Assembly (NCBI GenBank): GCA_025201375.1 | Contig: JAIWZP010000083.1 | Location: 1-64,000, forward strand | DNA length: 64,000 bases | Source of the DNA: Gongronella butleri | Taxonomy: Eukaryota > Mucoromycota > Mucoromycetes > Mucorales > Cunninghamellaceae | Reading direction: 5' to 3' | In this document: piece after piece, positions 47,158-58,609 of the stretch | How the letters are laid out: each line of letters opens with the position of its first letter | How positions within the stretch are numbered: the first letter of the stretch is position 1 | Position numbers and translations under genes: made by a program | The notes under the pieces: generated by a model | What the model was told of the DNA's origin: nothing | Database searches by the model: none | Seen by the model: the letters and a program-made list of their open reading frames with translations, nothing else

Positions 47158-50100
47158 ATGGCCGATCGACGCAGTGGCATGGTCCAATCGTTCGGCTATC
47201 CGCACAATGGCTCTATCGTCAGCCGTGCCGTTACCGCTGCCGCCGCAAACAACCATCACTCGTCCAGGCGAGGCGGCAGAGGTTCAAAACGCTATTCCGT
47301 CTCTGCTTTTTACTCCATGGCTGCCGAGCAGGACGTCGAGGTCGAGGACGATCTAGCTCGAGGTAAAAAAAAAACCCCCCCAGCCCAGCACGCATGCAAA
47401 GCTGGAACAAAAAGCGCGAAAAAAGAACGCGGAAGGACCAACAGCTCCCCTTTTTTTTCGTTTTTTTTTTTTTTCTGACTAGCCCAAAAGAATCTGCGCT
47501 CGCTAAAGACGATGATTTCCAGCCAGTCAAAGACCAATTTCATGCGCGAACGTGATGTGCGATTCTTGGATGCGCGCATTGGCCTGCTGATTCAAAACCG
47601 CATGGCGCTTGACGAGCAAAACGAGGTCGCCTCACGTCTCGAAGACCACGACGAGGACAATGACGACCATTACCCCGACGACAGACGCATGCAGCAGTAC
47701 GGCAACCTCTTTTACTTGCTCCAAAGCGAGCCGCGCTACATGGCCACGCTGTGTCGCCTCGTCACGCTCGCAGAAATCGACACATTGCTGCAAACAGTCA
47801 TGTTCACGCTCTATGGTAATCAATACGAGAGCCGTGAAGAGCACCTTTTGCTTTCCATGTTCCAGGTAAGAACTTTAAAAAAAAACACAGAAAAGCAAAA
47901 AAAAAAAAAAAAAAAAAAAAAGCATGATGTCTAGTGAAATCATCATTTGATCACATTTCTCCTGTCATTACCCTTTCCCCTTGGTCCCTTAACACCCTCC
48001 CCCCTTTTTTAATTTCATTAGAATGTCCTGTCTTGGCAATTCGAAACGACAGCCGAGTTCACATCGCTGTTGCGCGCCAACACGCCCGTATCGCGCATGA
48101 TGACCACTTACACGCGCCGTGGCCCCGGTCAATCGTATCTAAAGTCCGTGTTGGCCGACCGCATCAATGATCTTATTGAGCAAAAGGACATGAATTTGCA
48201 GATCAATCCTTTGAAAGTAAGAGCAATTAAGAAAAAAAAAAGGAGTGGGAGATCTGACCGCGTTTTTTTTTCTTTTTTCCTCCCACTTTTAGGTGTACGA
48301 GGAGATTGTGCAGGCGATTGAAGAAGATCAAGGCCAGTTGCCGGAGAGCTTTCCACGTAGCGTCACAGCGGAAGTGGCCGCGACGCACCCGCAGGTGCAA
48401 GCCATCATCCAACCGCGCGTCAATGCGCTGATAGAGATTGCCAACCAGTTTTTGACGACCATTGTGCAGTCGCTCGACAAGGTGCCATACGGCATTCGAT
48501 GGATTTGCAAGCAGATCCGCTCCCTGACCAAACGAAAATATCCAGACGCGACCGATCAGGCCATTTCCACGCTCATCGGCTCCTTTTTCTTCTTGCGCTT
48601 CGTCAACCCGGCCATTGTCACGCCCCAGGCATACATGCTCATCGACCGCGTCCCAGGAACTCACCCTCGCACGATTCTGACATTGGTAATAGCTAAAACC
48701 AGTGAAGTATCAAGTCAGATGACTCAATTTTGTCTCCTTTTTTTTGTGTTTTGTACGCGCAGATTGCCAAAATGATCCAGAACCTGGCCAACAAGCCCAC
48801 ATATGCAAAGGAGCAATACATGATTCCGACGAATCCGTTTGTGGAAAACAACAAAAAGCGAACAAACCAGTTTCTGAACGAATTATGCGAGGTTGGCGAC
48901 TTTTACGAGTCGCTTGAGATGGACCAGTACATGGCGTTGACAAAACGCGATATCCAGATCAGCATCACGCCCAACGAAATCTACAGCACACAGAGCTTGC
49001 TACACCAACACCTGGACGTCCTTGCGCCCAAGCCATCTGATCATCTGCATATCCTGGCCACGGAGCTCGGCGCACCGCCAGCCCAGGTCCCAAGGAAGCA
49101 GAACAAGCCAATTGAGCTGCCACTCTTTAGCCGCTGGGAAATGCCAATTCAAGGTACGCGGGAGAAAAAAAATAACCGGAAAAAATAACAAATACGCGCG
49201 ACGCGACACGGTCTTTTGTTGACTTTTTTCACTAGATTTGACCATGTCGCTGATGAGCGACAACAACATTACGCAAAATGACATTTTGTATATGGAGGCC
49301 AAGGCGATTTTTGTGCAAATCATTCGTTCTTTGCCTGGTTTGTCGCGGCCTCCGCTAAAGTTGTATCACATTGCCGAGTCGGCTGGTACCGCCAAGGATG
49401 TGCAGTTGGTGCGCAAGGGCATCAAGGTCAAGGAGATGCTGCGCGAGCTGGAGGAGGCTGGTGTCGTCGACCAAGGTGACGGGCATCGCCTGCTCGTCGA
49501 GGAGATCACGCAAGAGCTGGCTCATTTGGGCGATCTCAAGGTCAAGGTCATGGAGGAATTGCAGTCACTGCAGAGCGTGTACAAGACCATTCAAGACCAC
49601 AACAATTACCTGATGAGCCAGCTTGAGAGCTACAAGGCTTATTTGCAAAACGTGCGCATGCAGAGCGGCGGCATTGTGGGCACAAACCAAAAAAACAAAA
49701 AGCAGGTCGGCCTCGGCGTTGAGGTCATTGACGGCAAGGCCAAGAAATCCGGTAGCAACAAGGCACACGTCCAAGGCCCCTTCAAATTCACACATCAACA
49801 GCTCGAACGCGACGGCATCATTGCCGAAACAGAAGTCCCTGAAAACCGCCGCAACAACATCTACGTCACAATCACCTCGCCAATTCCAGGCACATTCATC
49901 ATCGAGCTCCACTATCGAGGACGCGACAAGCCCATCCTCGAAATCGACCTCAAGCTCGATGACCTCTTGGAAAAGCAGCAGGACAATATCCAACTGCTCG
50001 ATCTCGACTATATCAAGCTGCACGTCAACAAGACTCTCAGTCTGCTCACAAAGACATTCATGTCCAACAAAAAGTAAGCAATTGAGACGCGCTTGGACGT

Positions 50101-50176
50101 GTAAAATCAATTTTTTTCCATTTTCGTGTCAATTCATCCTTTTTTTCTTTCTTTCAGGACTGGCTTTTTCTCTTGA
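47158..50176 (+). CDS. Ras GTPase-activating protein, Gap1/IQGAP-like
   Basis: Seven exons: 47158-47362, 47483-47865, 48022-48216, 48293-48685, 48763-49153, 49236-50073 and a short last exon 50158-50176, giving 807 residues. If the last intron is retained, translation stops at 50077 with 806 residues. The RasGAP domain (about 150-470) has Leu-Leu-Arg-Ala-Asn-Thr, whose Arg (about 214) sits where the catalytic arginine finger lies, and [12 protein letters not shown]. The RasGAP C-terminal domain follows (about 640-800). There is no calponin domain and no IQ motif, so it is the short form like S. pombe Gap1, not full IQGAP. IQGAPs lack the arginine finger; its presence here suggests an active GAP for Ras. 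Confidence 0.92.
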
Positions 50177-50559
50177 ATTTTATGTCTATCATCTATGCTA
50201 ACGTTATGTATTTCGTTTTATCTTCTTGTTTTCATTTTCCACACGTATTTGGTCTTTTTTTTTTTAACCTTGCTTCCCCCCTCCCTCTTTTTCATATATT
50301 TTACACACTCTGCTCTCTTTCTTTTTTCTTGAATTTTCCAAGTTACATCTTAACCCGCCTAATATATAAAAAAACACGTGCAAATAAAGAAAAAAACAGT
50401 GACAATACAACAAAATCTGTTCCTTTTGCGCGCTCCCATGACCCGCGGTCTCGTTTTTCATTGCGTCCCCACGGTGCGCATCGTACCACCCAGCTGCTTC
50501 TGCATGATGTAATTGTTTATGTATGTTGTTTGGATAAAAAAATGGATAAAACGTATGAT
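50177..50559. other. Convergent intergenic region, RasGAP and trehalose genes
   Basis: T-rich 3' sequence of the RasGAP gene with AAATAAAG near 50382, then the 3' end of the minus-strand trehalose gene. No gene is seen. Confidence 0.5.
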
Positions 50560-53440
50560 TTAGAGCTTGAGCTGGCCAAGCTCCTCGACCAGGCCATTGA
50601 CCAGGTCCACGGTAGGGATATAGTATTGTGCCTCGGTTTGCTTTTTGCCAACGGTGCTGGTGATTGACTGCGGGAATTCGTTCAGGTACGAAAACACGAC
50701 CTCGTCCGTTTTGCCATCGCCAATGCAAATCATAAAATCGATCGATGACAACCCAAGGTCCTTGATGATTGCACGCACCGCAGTGGCCTTGTCCACTGAT
50801 GACGGGCGCAATTCCAGCGTCTTGTTGCCCAAAACAATCTATAAAACACGTAAAAAGAAAAAAAAAGATGAGGCGCGCTTTCGCGGGACGGGGAATCTTG
50901 TTTTCTTACAGACAAGGCCATGTGCGAAAGCAGCTTCTCGAGATTGACTTGCAATTCGGTTGCCTGCCAGCTGCCAAACTCGGGATCGGCATTGCGATAG
51001 TGCCAGGTCAGATTGATTTCCTTTTCCTCGATGAACGAGCCCGGTGTGCGCTCGGTGTAGTGCTCAAACAGGGGTAAAATGGTCTCCTTCCAGCTGGGGT
51101 CGATCTGCTCCACAAGGCAATACCAATGGCCGTCCTCTGCCTTTACAATCTTGCCTTCCGTCGACGATGTCGGCTGGATCTCGTTACGAATGTTGGCTGG
51201 GTGCTTGTAAAAGCAGCCGTGTTCCGCGCTTGTAAACAATAAAAAATGAGCACACGACGCCAATGGACATGAATTGACGCGCTTGTTGGACGCGAATATT
51301 GTCTTTTCTTTTTTTTTTTTTTTTTTTTACCTGAGGCCGACGCCCGTGTTTTCAAACCACGAGTCGAGATGGTGGCGTCCGCGGCCAGAAAGGATGTACA
51401 CGTAAGTATCAGGCTGCTGGGCAAGGGCCTTTAGCTGGTCGAGGATTTTTGGCGATGGTTTGGCAAATTCTGGCAACTTGTGCGTGGTGGTCAGAGTGCC
51501 GTCATAGTCTAGCAGCACAAGTTTCTTGGTTTTGGCTCGCTTGAATCTTTGCAGCACCTGGTCCGCATGCAATTGCGGCATGGCCATCTGTTGCCCAAAT
51601 TCCTCGCTAACACGCTGCAAAGCATGGAAAAAAAAAAAAAAGAAAAAAATGTGAGCACGACAGGCTTTGTTTTTGATTTTTCCTTTTTTTTTTTTTTTTT
51701 TTTCTTACGCGCAGCTCATTGACAAAGCTTGCGCCCCAGTAGGCGGCCGTGTACTTTGTGACGTAGCGATACAGCTTTTGATGATTTGCCTTGCGGACGT
51801 CATCGGGCATCGTGACGGCCTCAAAGATGGCATTGGCCATCTCCTCTGTGTTCCACGGGTTGACAATGATGGAGCCATTGAGCGACTGCGCGGCGCCTGC
51901 GAATTCCGACAAGATGAGGACGCCGTGGTTGTCCTGTTGCGACGAAATATACTCGTATGAAACGAGATTCATGCCATCGCGCGTCGAGGACACGAGACAC
52001 ACGTCCGACGCCGCATAAAGGGCAACGAGCTCCTCAAAGGGGATGGATCGGTGCATGAAATGGATGGGCACAAACTCGACGGTGCCATATTGGCCATTGA
52101 TGCGGCCAACAAGCTCATTGATCGTGCTGCGCAGCTGCTGATATTCCTCCACGTCCTCGCGCGACGGAATGGCAAGCTGCACAAGCACCACCTTACCCAC
52201 CCATTCGGGATGCTCGCTCAAAAACACTTCGAGAGCGTGCATCTTTTGCGGCACACCTTTGATATAGTCAAGGCGATCCACGCCCACAATCAACTTGCAG
52301 TCCCCAAACCGGCTCTTGAGCTGCGCAATGCGCCCTTGGATCGACGTGTTCTTGAGACCCTCCTACACCAATTAAAGAAAAAAAAGAATAGGTAAGATTT
52401 TGTTTTTTTTTCCGTTTTTCTTTTTCTTTTTCTTTTTTTTTTTTTGCTTTTGTACCTTGAATTTGTCAGGGTCAATGCCAATGGGGAACGTGCCGACCTG
52501 GACATATCGCCCCTCGTACTCGACGCCATTAGGCATGGTGGAGAGACCGAGAATACGCGTACACGACGACAAAAAGTGACGCGCATAGTCGTATGTGTGG
52601 AAGCCAAGCAGATCGCTTTCCAAAACACCTAGCAAGATCTCCTTGCGCACAGGCAGGATTCTAACAATCAAAGGAGCGCGGGGGTGTGAATCGCCGCATT
52701 TTCTTTTTCTTTTTTTGTTTTTTGGCGTTTTACCTGTAAATTTCACTGCTTGGGAAGGGCGTGTGCAAGAACCAGCCAATTTTGATGTCTTTTGTGGTCT
52801 TGTTGCGCAGCATGGCGGGCAGGAGCATCAAGTGATAATCTTGAATCCAGACCAAATCGCCGTCCTGGACAATCTCATCAATGGCGTCGGCAAAAAGCTG
52901 GTTGACACGCTGATACGCCTCCCACCACTCCTCATTGAAGGAGATTTCGCCAGGGTGGTAGTGAAACAGGGGCCAAAGGATGCTAAAAAAATAAAACAAG
53001 ACAAGGATGAGCACATCTGAAATCGGGGAAAAGAGCGTGAAAAGGTGCATTTTTACCTGTTGGAGAAGCCATTGTAATGCAGATCGGCCAAATCGTCATC
53101 CACAAAAACCGGCAACGTCGAAGTCTCGTTCAACAGGCGCTCCTGCAGGCGTTGTCGGTCGTCGGTGGGCACGTCAATGCCTAATGAAAAACACAAAAAG
53201 CGTCAAAATGACGTGTTCTCGCTAAAACACACGCTTCTCATTCCTCTTTTTACCTGGCCAGCCGATCCAAGTGAAGCTCATTTGCTTCTTCAACCCGCTG
53301 AGCGCGGCAACTAGGCCGCCAGACGACATTTTGAACTCATAGTCGTTGGTGGCAGGGTCCTTTTTGACGGTGATAGGCAAACGGTTCGAAACCACCAGCA
53401 AACGCAGCCCTTTGTTATTGTCTTGGGTGCCTTGGGTCAT
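50560..53440 (-). CDS. Bifunctional trehalose-6-phosphate synthase/phosphatase
   Basis: Eight minus-strand exons (53254-53440, 53057-53180, 52734-52982, 52456-52660, 51709-52362, 51331-51614, 50910-51228, 50560-50838) give 766 residues. The N-terminal half is a complete GT20 synthase: Val-Val-Ser-Asn-Arg-Leu-Pro, Trp-Ile-Gly-Trp-Pro-Gly, Phe-His-Tyr-His-Pro-Gly, Gln-Asp-Tyr-His-Leu-Met, Gly-Val-Asp-Arg-Leu-Asp-Tyr and Arg-Asp-Gly-Met-Asn-Leu. The C-terminal half is a HAD phosphatase with Asp509-Tyr-Asp511-Gly-Thr and Gly-Asp715-Gly-Lys-Thr-Asp719, so both catalytic sets look intact. It would join UDP-glucose and glucose-6-phosphate and then dephosphorylate the product. Fungi often have separate Tps1 and Tps2; whether this one does both steps needs assay. 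Exon 7 uses an AAG acceptor. Confidence 0.95.
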
Positions 53441-56220
53441 TGGTATGCAAACGTAAAAAAAAAGGGGGGGAAGGTAAAGAGTGAAAGAAGCTAAGAAGAA
53501 TGAAAAAAAAGGCCGCAAAGCGCGAGCGCGGCGTTTTTTTTATAGGCGACGGGCCGGGTGTTCCAGAAACTTTGATTTTGCGGCCAATGAAGCGCATTGT
53601 GGACGCCAGCATGCCCCCCCCTTTCGCACTTTTTTGATCGATACCAACCTCTTCCATTCATCGATATCATTGTCACGCGACACAAAAGACTCTCCCAATA
53701 TACCCTGACCCTTTTTACCCATCACAATGACGTAGCCTTTCTTTTTTTTGTTTCGCCATGCCCTCATTCCTTTTCCCGCCCTTCCCACATCTAGTAAAAA
53801 GAAAAAAAAAAACAGCAGAATCGGCCAAAAAATGACAAAAAAAAAAAAAAAAGATTAGGGTCAGTAGTGACCATTGGCCACCGACGCGTCGCTCGTGCCC
53901 TGTTCTTCTCCCGCACGGCCAATCGACCAGCATCTTTGTGTCGCCGTGGCCCTGTACACAAAACGTGGCGGGAATTTAAAATAATCCCAAGCGTGTCGGA
54001 GCGCGACATGCTTCCCATGACCTTCTATCGGCTTGGCTATACCTTTCGGAGTATCACCCAACTCTCGAAACTTCCATACAAACTCATTGGCATCTCTGAT
54101 TCCATGGTGTACGAGAAAGAAAAAAAAGCTTAAACAGCAATGTCATCATGGAATCGAACCACAATCAAAATATGATAAAGACCCCCATGTTGCAATTGCC
54201 TTTTTATTGTATAGGACACGCTGATTCTTTGAAACATGGCCTGCATAGAGTGGTTGATTCAGTGCTTGTCGAGAAAACGATCAAAATGGCTTTGACGACA
54301 ATCATTTACCATTGCTCTTGAGCTGCATTTTCCGATCGGCCTTGGTTTTTAGACTGATGCTTTGTACCAATTGAAGCACACCAATGTCAAGTTTTCCTGG
54401 TAGTCGATCAGTGCAATCTTGAGAACCGTTTAATGCCACTCTGGGAAAATTGAATTTTCGAGTTGTCTTGTCCGTGATCTACCATTGAGATTGCAAACTT
54501 TGTCAACTGCTGTTGGCATCTTGCAGAGACACCTGGTCCAAGTTTGACAGTGAACGAATCTCTGTATGGCCAGATGTCTCGAATTTAAAACGTATTGGCA
54601 AATCCATGCTTATTTTTCCAACTCTCTAAAAAGGTATCAAACTCACAGCAAAATATTGTGTGCCATTGTCAATTGCGCGCTGCAAAATGCTGTTTAACTA
54701 AATGTGAATCAAGTGTCTGCGAGAAAATCTTGATTTGAGCATTTTTACGGGTTTTGGGTCGCCTGTCGCTGAAACGATGACCTGCCAGTGCATCCACTCT
54801 TTGAAAAAGTAAATCCAAGGCTTTTCGTTCGAATGATCCTACCCTCGCGGTGCTCCCGACCACTGGATGGCGTGCACTGACGACGTTTAAAAACGACGAT
54901 TTTTCCAAGGGGTACAGTCGAGGATTTGAAAACGGCAAGAACTGAGGTCCTCAGATCGCGACACCATTCAATCACATGATACAACACATCTGTTCACCGA
55001 TAGAAATGTAATAAAAACGAAGGCTCCATCGACTGCTTTTTGCGCAAAATGAATTCTGCTCCGTGTTTTCGCTACAAGGTGATCTCGACAACAAACGATC
55101 ACAGCACCTGCAAACGCGCACCATCAAAAAGAGCAGAAGCTAGTGCGTACGTGGATATTCATGATCATTGAAAAATGCAAGTTTTGGGCTAAAGAAACGC
55201 TCGACAAAGATCATTATAAATTTTGACGCGTCAAAAAAGCGCGTCAGCTTGGTTATTTCTTCTCGGTTTTTTGCATTATATGCACACATCTGGAGTCTCT
55301 CTTTCTGGTGGGCGTGTTAAAAGTGATTTACAGCACGTTTTTCTCGTGCAATTCACTTGTAAAGTTTTGATCAAAATTGCTCGTTGCTCGTCAATGAGCA
55401 GATCGATTGCGCTCCTTTTTACGCTTTTCGTCGTTTTCATCATTCGATGCACCTTGCGTGCAAATGTGGTGTCATTCTGAAGACCTGATTTTCTAATTTT
55501 TGATTTGGGTGCTTGCGACGACTAATTTTGATTTGAGCGTGGCGCGCCAGCAAAGATTGAGTCCCACTTTATTCTCCAGCTCTTCATATTACGTCAAGAT
55601 GATTTTGGCCGCCATTGGATGTCACCTTGGCCCCCAACAATAATGAATACAGCCATTTTCTTAAAAACAGCGTTTTGATATAATTTCACTTCAAACCACA
55701 AACTCTCAAGCAAGTGGGAAATGATGCTCAAGAATGCCTCTCTAGAATGGTGTTTGCTTTTCACGGTCTAAACATAGCAAGTCCATGAAAACATGGTCAA
55801 AAGCGCAAAATATTGCCTTTGCGCGACTGATGTCTAATCGCGTGCTGTGTTTCGACGCTAAAAATAGGGACAGCAAGATTTATGGATAGAAAAGAAGCAT
55901 AATAAAAACGACGATGATGCATCAAATCAAAATGCAAAAGGGGATTTCGTCTAAAAACTCAATGTGTGGCAATGATGCACGGGCAGATGTATTGTTGAGT
56001 GCATTTTTTGTGCATAGTGTATGTGAGTGGACTTGTTCCTCCTTGATGATGGGATGTGCTTGGATGTTTCGCTCGTTGATCAGGCGTTTGGACGTGTAAA
56101 TACTTGAGCCGCGCCGCTCCGTCGCACTGGACGCGTCTGTCCCCTTAGCATGAGGCTTGTTGATCTCTTCAAGCTTGGTCACGGATGCAATTGGCGATAT
56201 GGGCAGCTGCATTTGCCTCT
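53441..56220. other. Gene-poor island 4, left part
   Basis: The first 200 nt are the trehalose-gene leader. After about 53880 the sequence is AT-rich and holds only short frames. An 88-residue frame at 53867-54133 has no recognisable domain. A minus-strand partial copy of repeat family 1 lies near 54890-55050. No intact gene until the multi-HTH frame begins on the minus strand at 56221. Confidence 0.5.
54890..55050 (-). repeat. Dispersed repeat family 1, partial copy D
   Basis: On the minus strand the order TTTTGCGCAAAAAGCAG, TATCGGTGAA, TATCATGTGATTGAATGG, then CCCCTTGGAAAAATCG matches copies B and C in the same order and spacing. In frame it gives Leu-Tyr-His-Val-Ile-Glu-Trp. The flanks diverge quickly. 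Confidence 0.6.
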
Positions 56221-57243
56221 TTATTTTTGCCACGGTCCACCTTGAGCGGCCACAGCGATCACCACGCTGTGCATTGGCATCCCGCTGAGCAAGAAGTGCT
56301 TGATCAATTGTTTTTCGCGCTCTGTCACGAATCTAAATTGACACATGGATTGAGGAGACGAGTTGGGCCGCTTTGAAGGCGATTCGATGAGATTGGCTGC
56401 TTTTTTGAAGTAGTACATGCGCCGTTCGGAGACACCGCATGCTTTAGCCACAGCCGCCAAGGACTCGCCTTGTTCAAGACGTCTTTTTATTTCTTTCTTT
56501 GTGGCTGGCTTGATGTACCTTGAGCCAGGGAGCGCGATGTTGCGTGCTTTGCATATCTTTCGTACCAAGTAGGGGCTGACGTCACACGCTTTGGAAGCCA
56601 TGTCTGTTGACATTCCCCTGGCAACGCACTGTATGATCTTGTCAATTTTGTCGTTGCTAAGTTTTTTGTTGTTGATGCCAAACTTTCTTTTCACCATTTT
56701 GACCAAATTGAGCGTCGTGCCGCAATCAGCCGCGATCTTTTTGAGCGGCTCATCAGCTAGGAGTTGCCTTTGGATCTTTTCGATCGCGTCTTGTTCATAC
56801 GTCGCTTTCTCGCCAAGGGTATGGATGTTGTTGTCGAATTTCGGAAATTGGATAGCGTTCGGTGATATTTTGTTAATGCAAGCTGTTTCACTCACAGACA
56901 CGCCGTCCAAAAGGTTTTTTATAATCTGTTGCTTTTTGACGTCGCTGAATCTCGGCCTGGTGAAGCCGCGTTGCGATCGATATCTTAGGACCGTGCTTCT
57001 GCTGACACTGCATGCCGCCGCCGTATGGCTAGCCGTCTTGCCCTGGTAAGCAAGTTGTTGGATTTTTTTGATCGTGGACGTGCTGCACCTTTTAATGCGC
57101 TCATGTGTTTGGGGAAGGTTAAACTTGCGACGCACATTGTGAACAACTTTGGTGCTCACTCCACATTGATACGCCGTTTTAGTCATTGACATGCCACCCA
57201 ACAAGCATGCCTTTATCTCGTCACATTTGGTATCAGAGTACAT
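56221..57243 (-). CDS. Protein of about seven tandem helix-turn-helix repeats
   Basis: One intronless minus-strand frame of 340 residues, with the Met at 57243 placed after a pyrimidine leader. The whole protein is built of related units of about 40-50 residues, roughly at 6-45, 57-97, 100-140, 150-193, 195-240, 244-285 and 303-340. Most fit a pattern Lys-x-x-Ile-x-x-x-Leu-x-x-Gly-x-Ser/Thr-x-x-x-x-Ala-x-x-Cys-x-Val-Ser, a Val/Leu-rich third helix and a basic end. This is the trihelical fold of Tc1/psq-type and resolvase-type HTHs. The last unit is cut short. No transposase catalytic core or dimer domain is seen. It sits alone in an AT-rich repeat island, yet the frame is intact, so it may be under selection or recently acquired. 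DNA binding is inferred; the role is unknown. Confidence 0.7.
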   Translation of the reverse strand: MYSDTKCDEIKACLLGGMSMTKTAYQCGVSTKVVHNVRRKFNLPQTHERIKRCSTSTIKKIQQLAYQGKTASHTAAACSVSRSTVLRYRSQRGFTRPRFSDVKKQQIIKNLLDGVSVSETACINKISPNAIQFPKFDNNIHTLGEKATYEQDAIEKIQRQLLADEPLKKIAADCGTTLNLVKMVKRKFGINNKKLSNDKIDKIIQCVARGMSTDMASKACDVSPYLVRKICKARNIALPGSRYIKPATKKEIKRRLEQGESLAAVAKACGVSERRMYYFKKAANLIESPSKRPNSSPQSMCQFRFVTEREKQLIKHFLLSGMPMHSVVIAVAAQGGPWQK

Positions 57244-58609
57244 TGATACAGTAAAAACAGTTCCAGGAAAGAAAACGAAAGATAGAGAGAGAGAGAGAGA
57301 AAAAAAAAAAAAAAAAGGAGGGGAGAGATGGCGTTTTGAGTTTTGTTTCAAAAAGCGCGTTCGCGCCACCCCAATTCAAGTCGAATTTCGGCATAAAACG
57401 TCCATCACTTGCGCGCGTCAATTTCAAGTCTACTTTAAATAGAGACCATCAGATCAATGACCACCACATCCCATAAAATAGCAAAATCCAGTCTTTTTGT
57501 ATTTTACATCGCCATTCTTGCTTTTGGATTTGCTTTTTTTGAAACATTCGAAACAAACAGGGCAGAATTTGTCATCTTTTTGCCACCTGGAGAGAAGCGC
57601 TTCGATACTTTTATCAGCTGGACACTGCGGATGGTCAATCGTACGTGAACACCATTTTCAAATCAAGAATTTGACATTGACTCGCTTCCTTTTCGATTGA
57701 GAATGTTCCAGACGACGTTGTCCAAATGACCCCAAATTTAAAGCATGCATGAACAGACCAAGTCGAAAACCAGGTTTTCAAGTTTTTGCGGCGATCGGTT
57801 GGTGTGATCCTGAGATACGCGTTGAAAAATTCTGAGCCAAAATAATTTTTTATGTATTTTTCGATGAACTTGCGCGAGTGACCCCAAGTCGGGACCAGAT
57901 GAGATGGTGGGAATAGGTTTCCAACGGCTCCATGTATTTTCTTGGCGGATCTGCCAATACGCGACATTTTATTCAAACACTCTTGATTTTCTCTTTTTTT
58001 TTTTTTCAATCGCACCTACTGCGAGGGCAGACATTGAATTCTCAAACATGCTGCGGAGCTTTTAACATAAAAGGTCGACCACTGGTTCAAATTTGAAAGA
58101 GAACGGATCACTCAGAATGTCAAAAAGCTCGATTTTGCTGCACTTTACGGGTTTCATGATAGGCTTTCCAAAATTGGCTGCGCCGACGCGCATCAAAACT
58201 TGATGCAGATGCGAGTTGGGTGTTTGTGAGTTGCGCCCGCAGGGCAAAAGATGTCTCTTTTGGCTGAATTTGTACTTTTTTCTTTTGACCATGGCCGCCC
58301 GCTGACAGACAATGCACCTGGCGACCAACTTGAGAGAGAGGTACGCGTGGCAGGTCGCTGTCTGACCTCTATGTCGAAGATCATGCAATGAAAAGAGGAA
58401 AAAAACGCCTGCACCATCCAATGGTGCTCTGATTTCACCATCGGATTACCAAAACAGACCTGTCAAAGGGGCAATTGAGCCCAAACAGACGCCCAAACGA
58501 AAAGAAAGAATAGGAGCCCCGCCTTTTTTTTTTTTTTTTTTTTCTCTCTCTCTCTCTCTCTTTCTCTTTTTTTCAACCCTTTTGTTTTTTTTTCCCCCCT
58601 GGTGAGCGC
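57244..58609. other. Gene-poor island 4, right part
   Basis: The multi-HTH leader (CT run at 57285-57320 on the minus strand) is followed by AT-rich sequence. A 63-residue frame at 57457-57648 has one hydrophobic segment but no other support. A 126-residue minus-strand frame at 57635-58015 shares a 16-nt word and some encoded residues with 43700-43745, suggesting a second decayed repeat family. A CT run near 58535-58565 leads into the SUMO protease start. Confidence 0.45.

Noticed and set aside
54145..54235. tRNA-like T-arm on the minus strand (GGTTCGATTCC)
   Set aside because: The word fits a B-box, but no acceptor stem, D-arm or anticodon arm can be paired around it.
57457..57648. 63-residue frame with a hydrophobic segment next to the multi-HTH gene
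   Set aside because: It is short, AT-biased and without any supporting motif, so it is mentioned only in the gap note.
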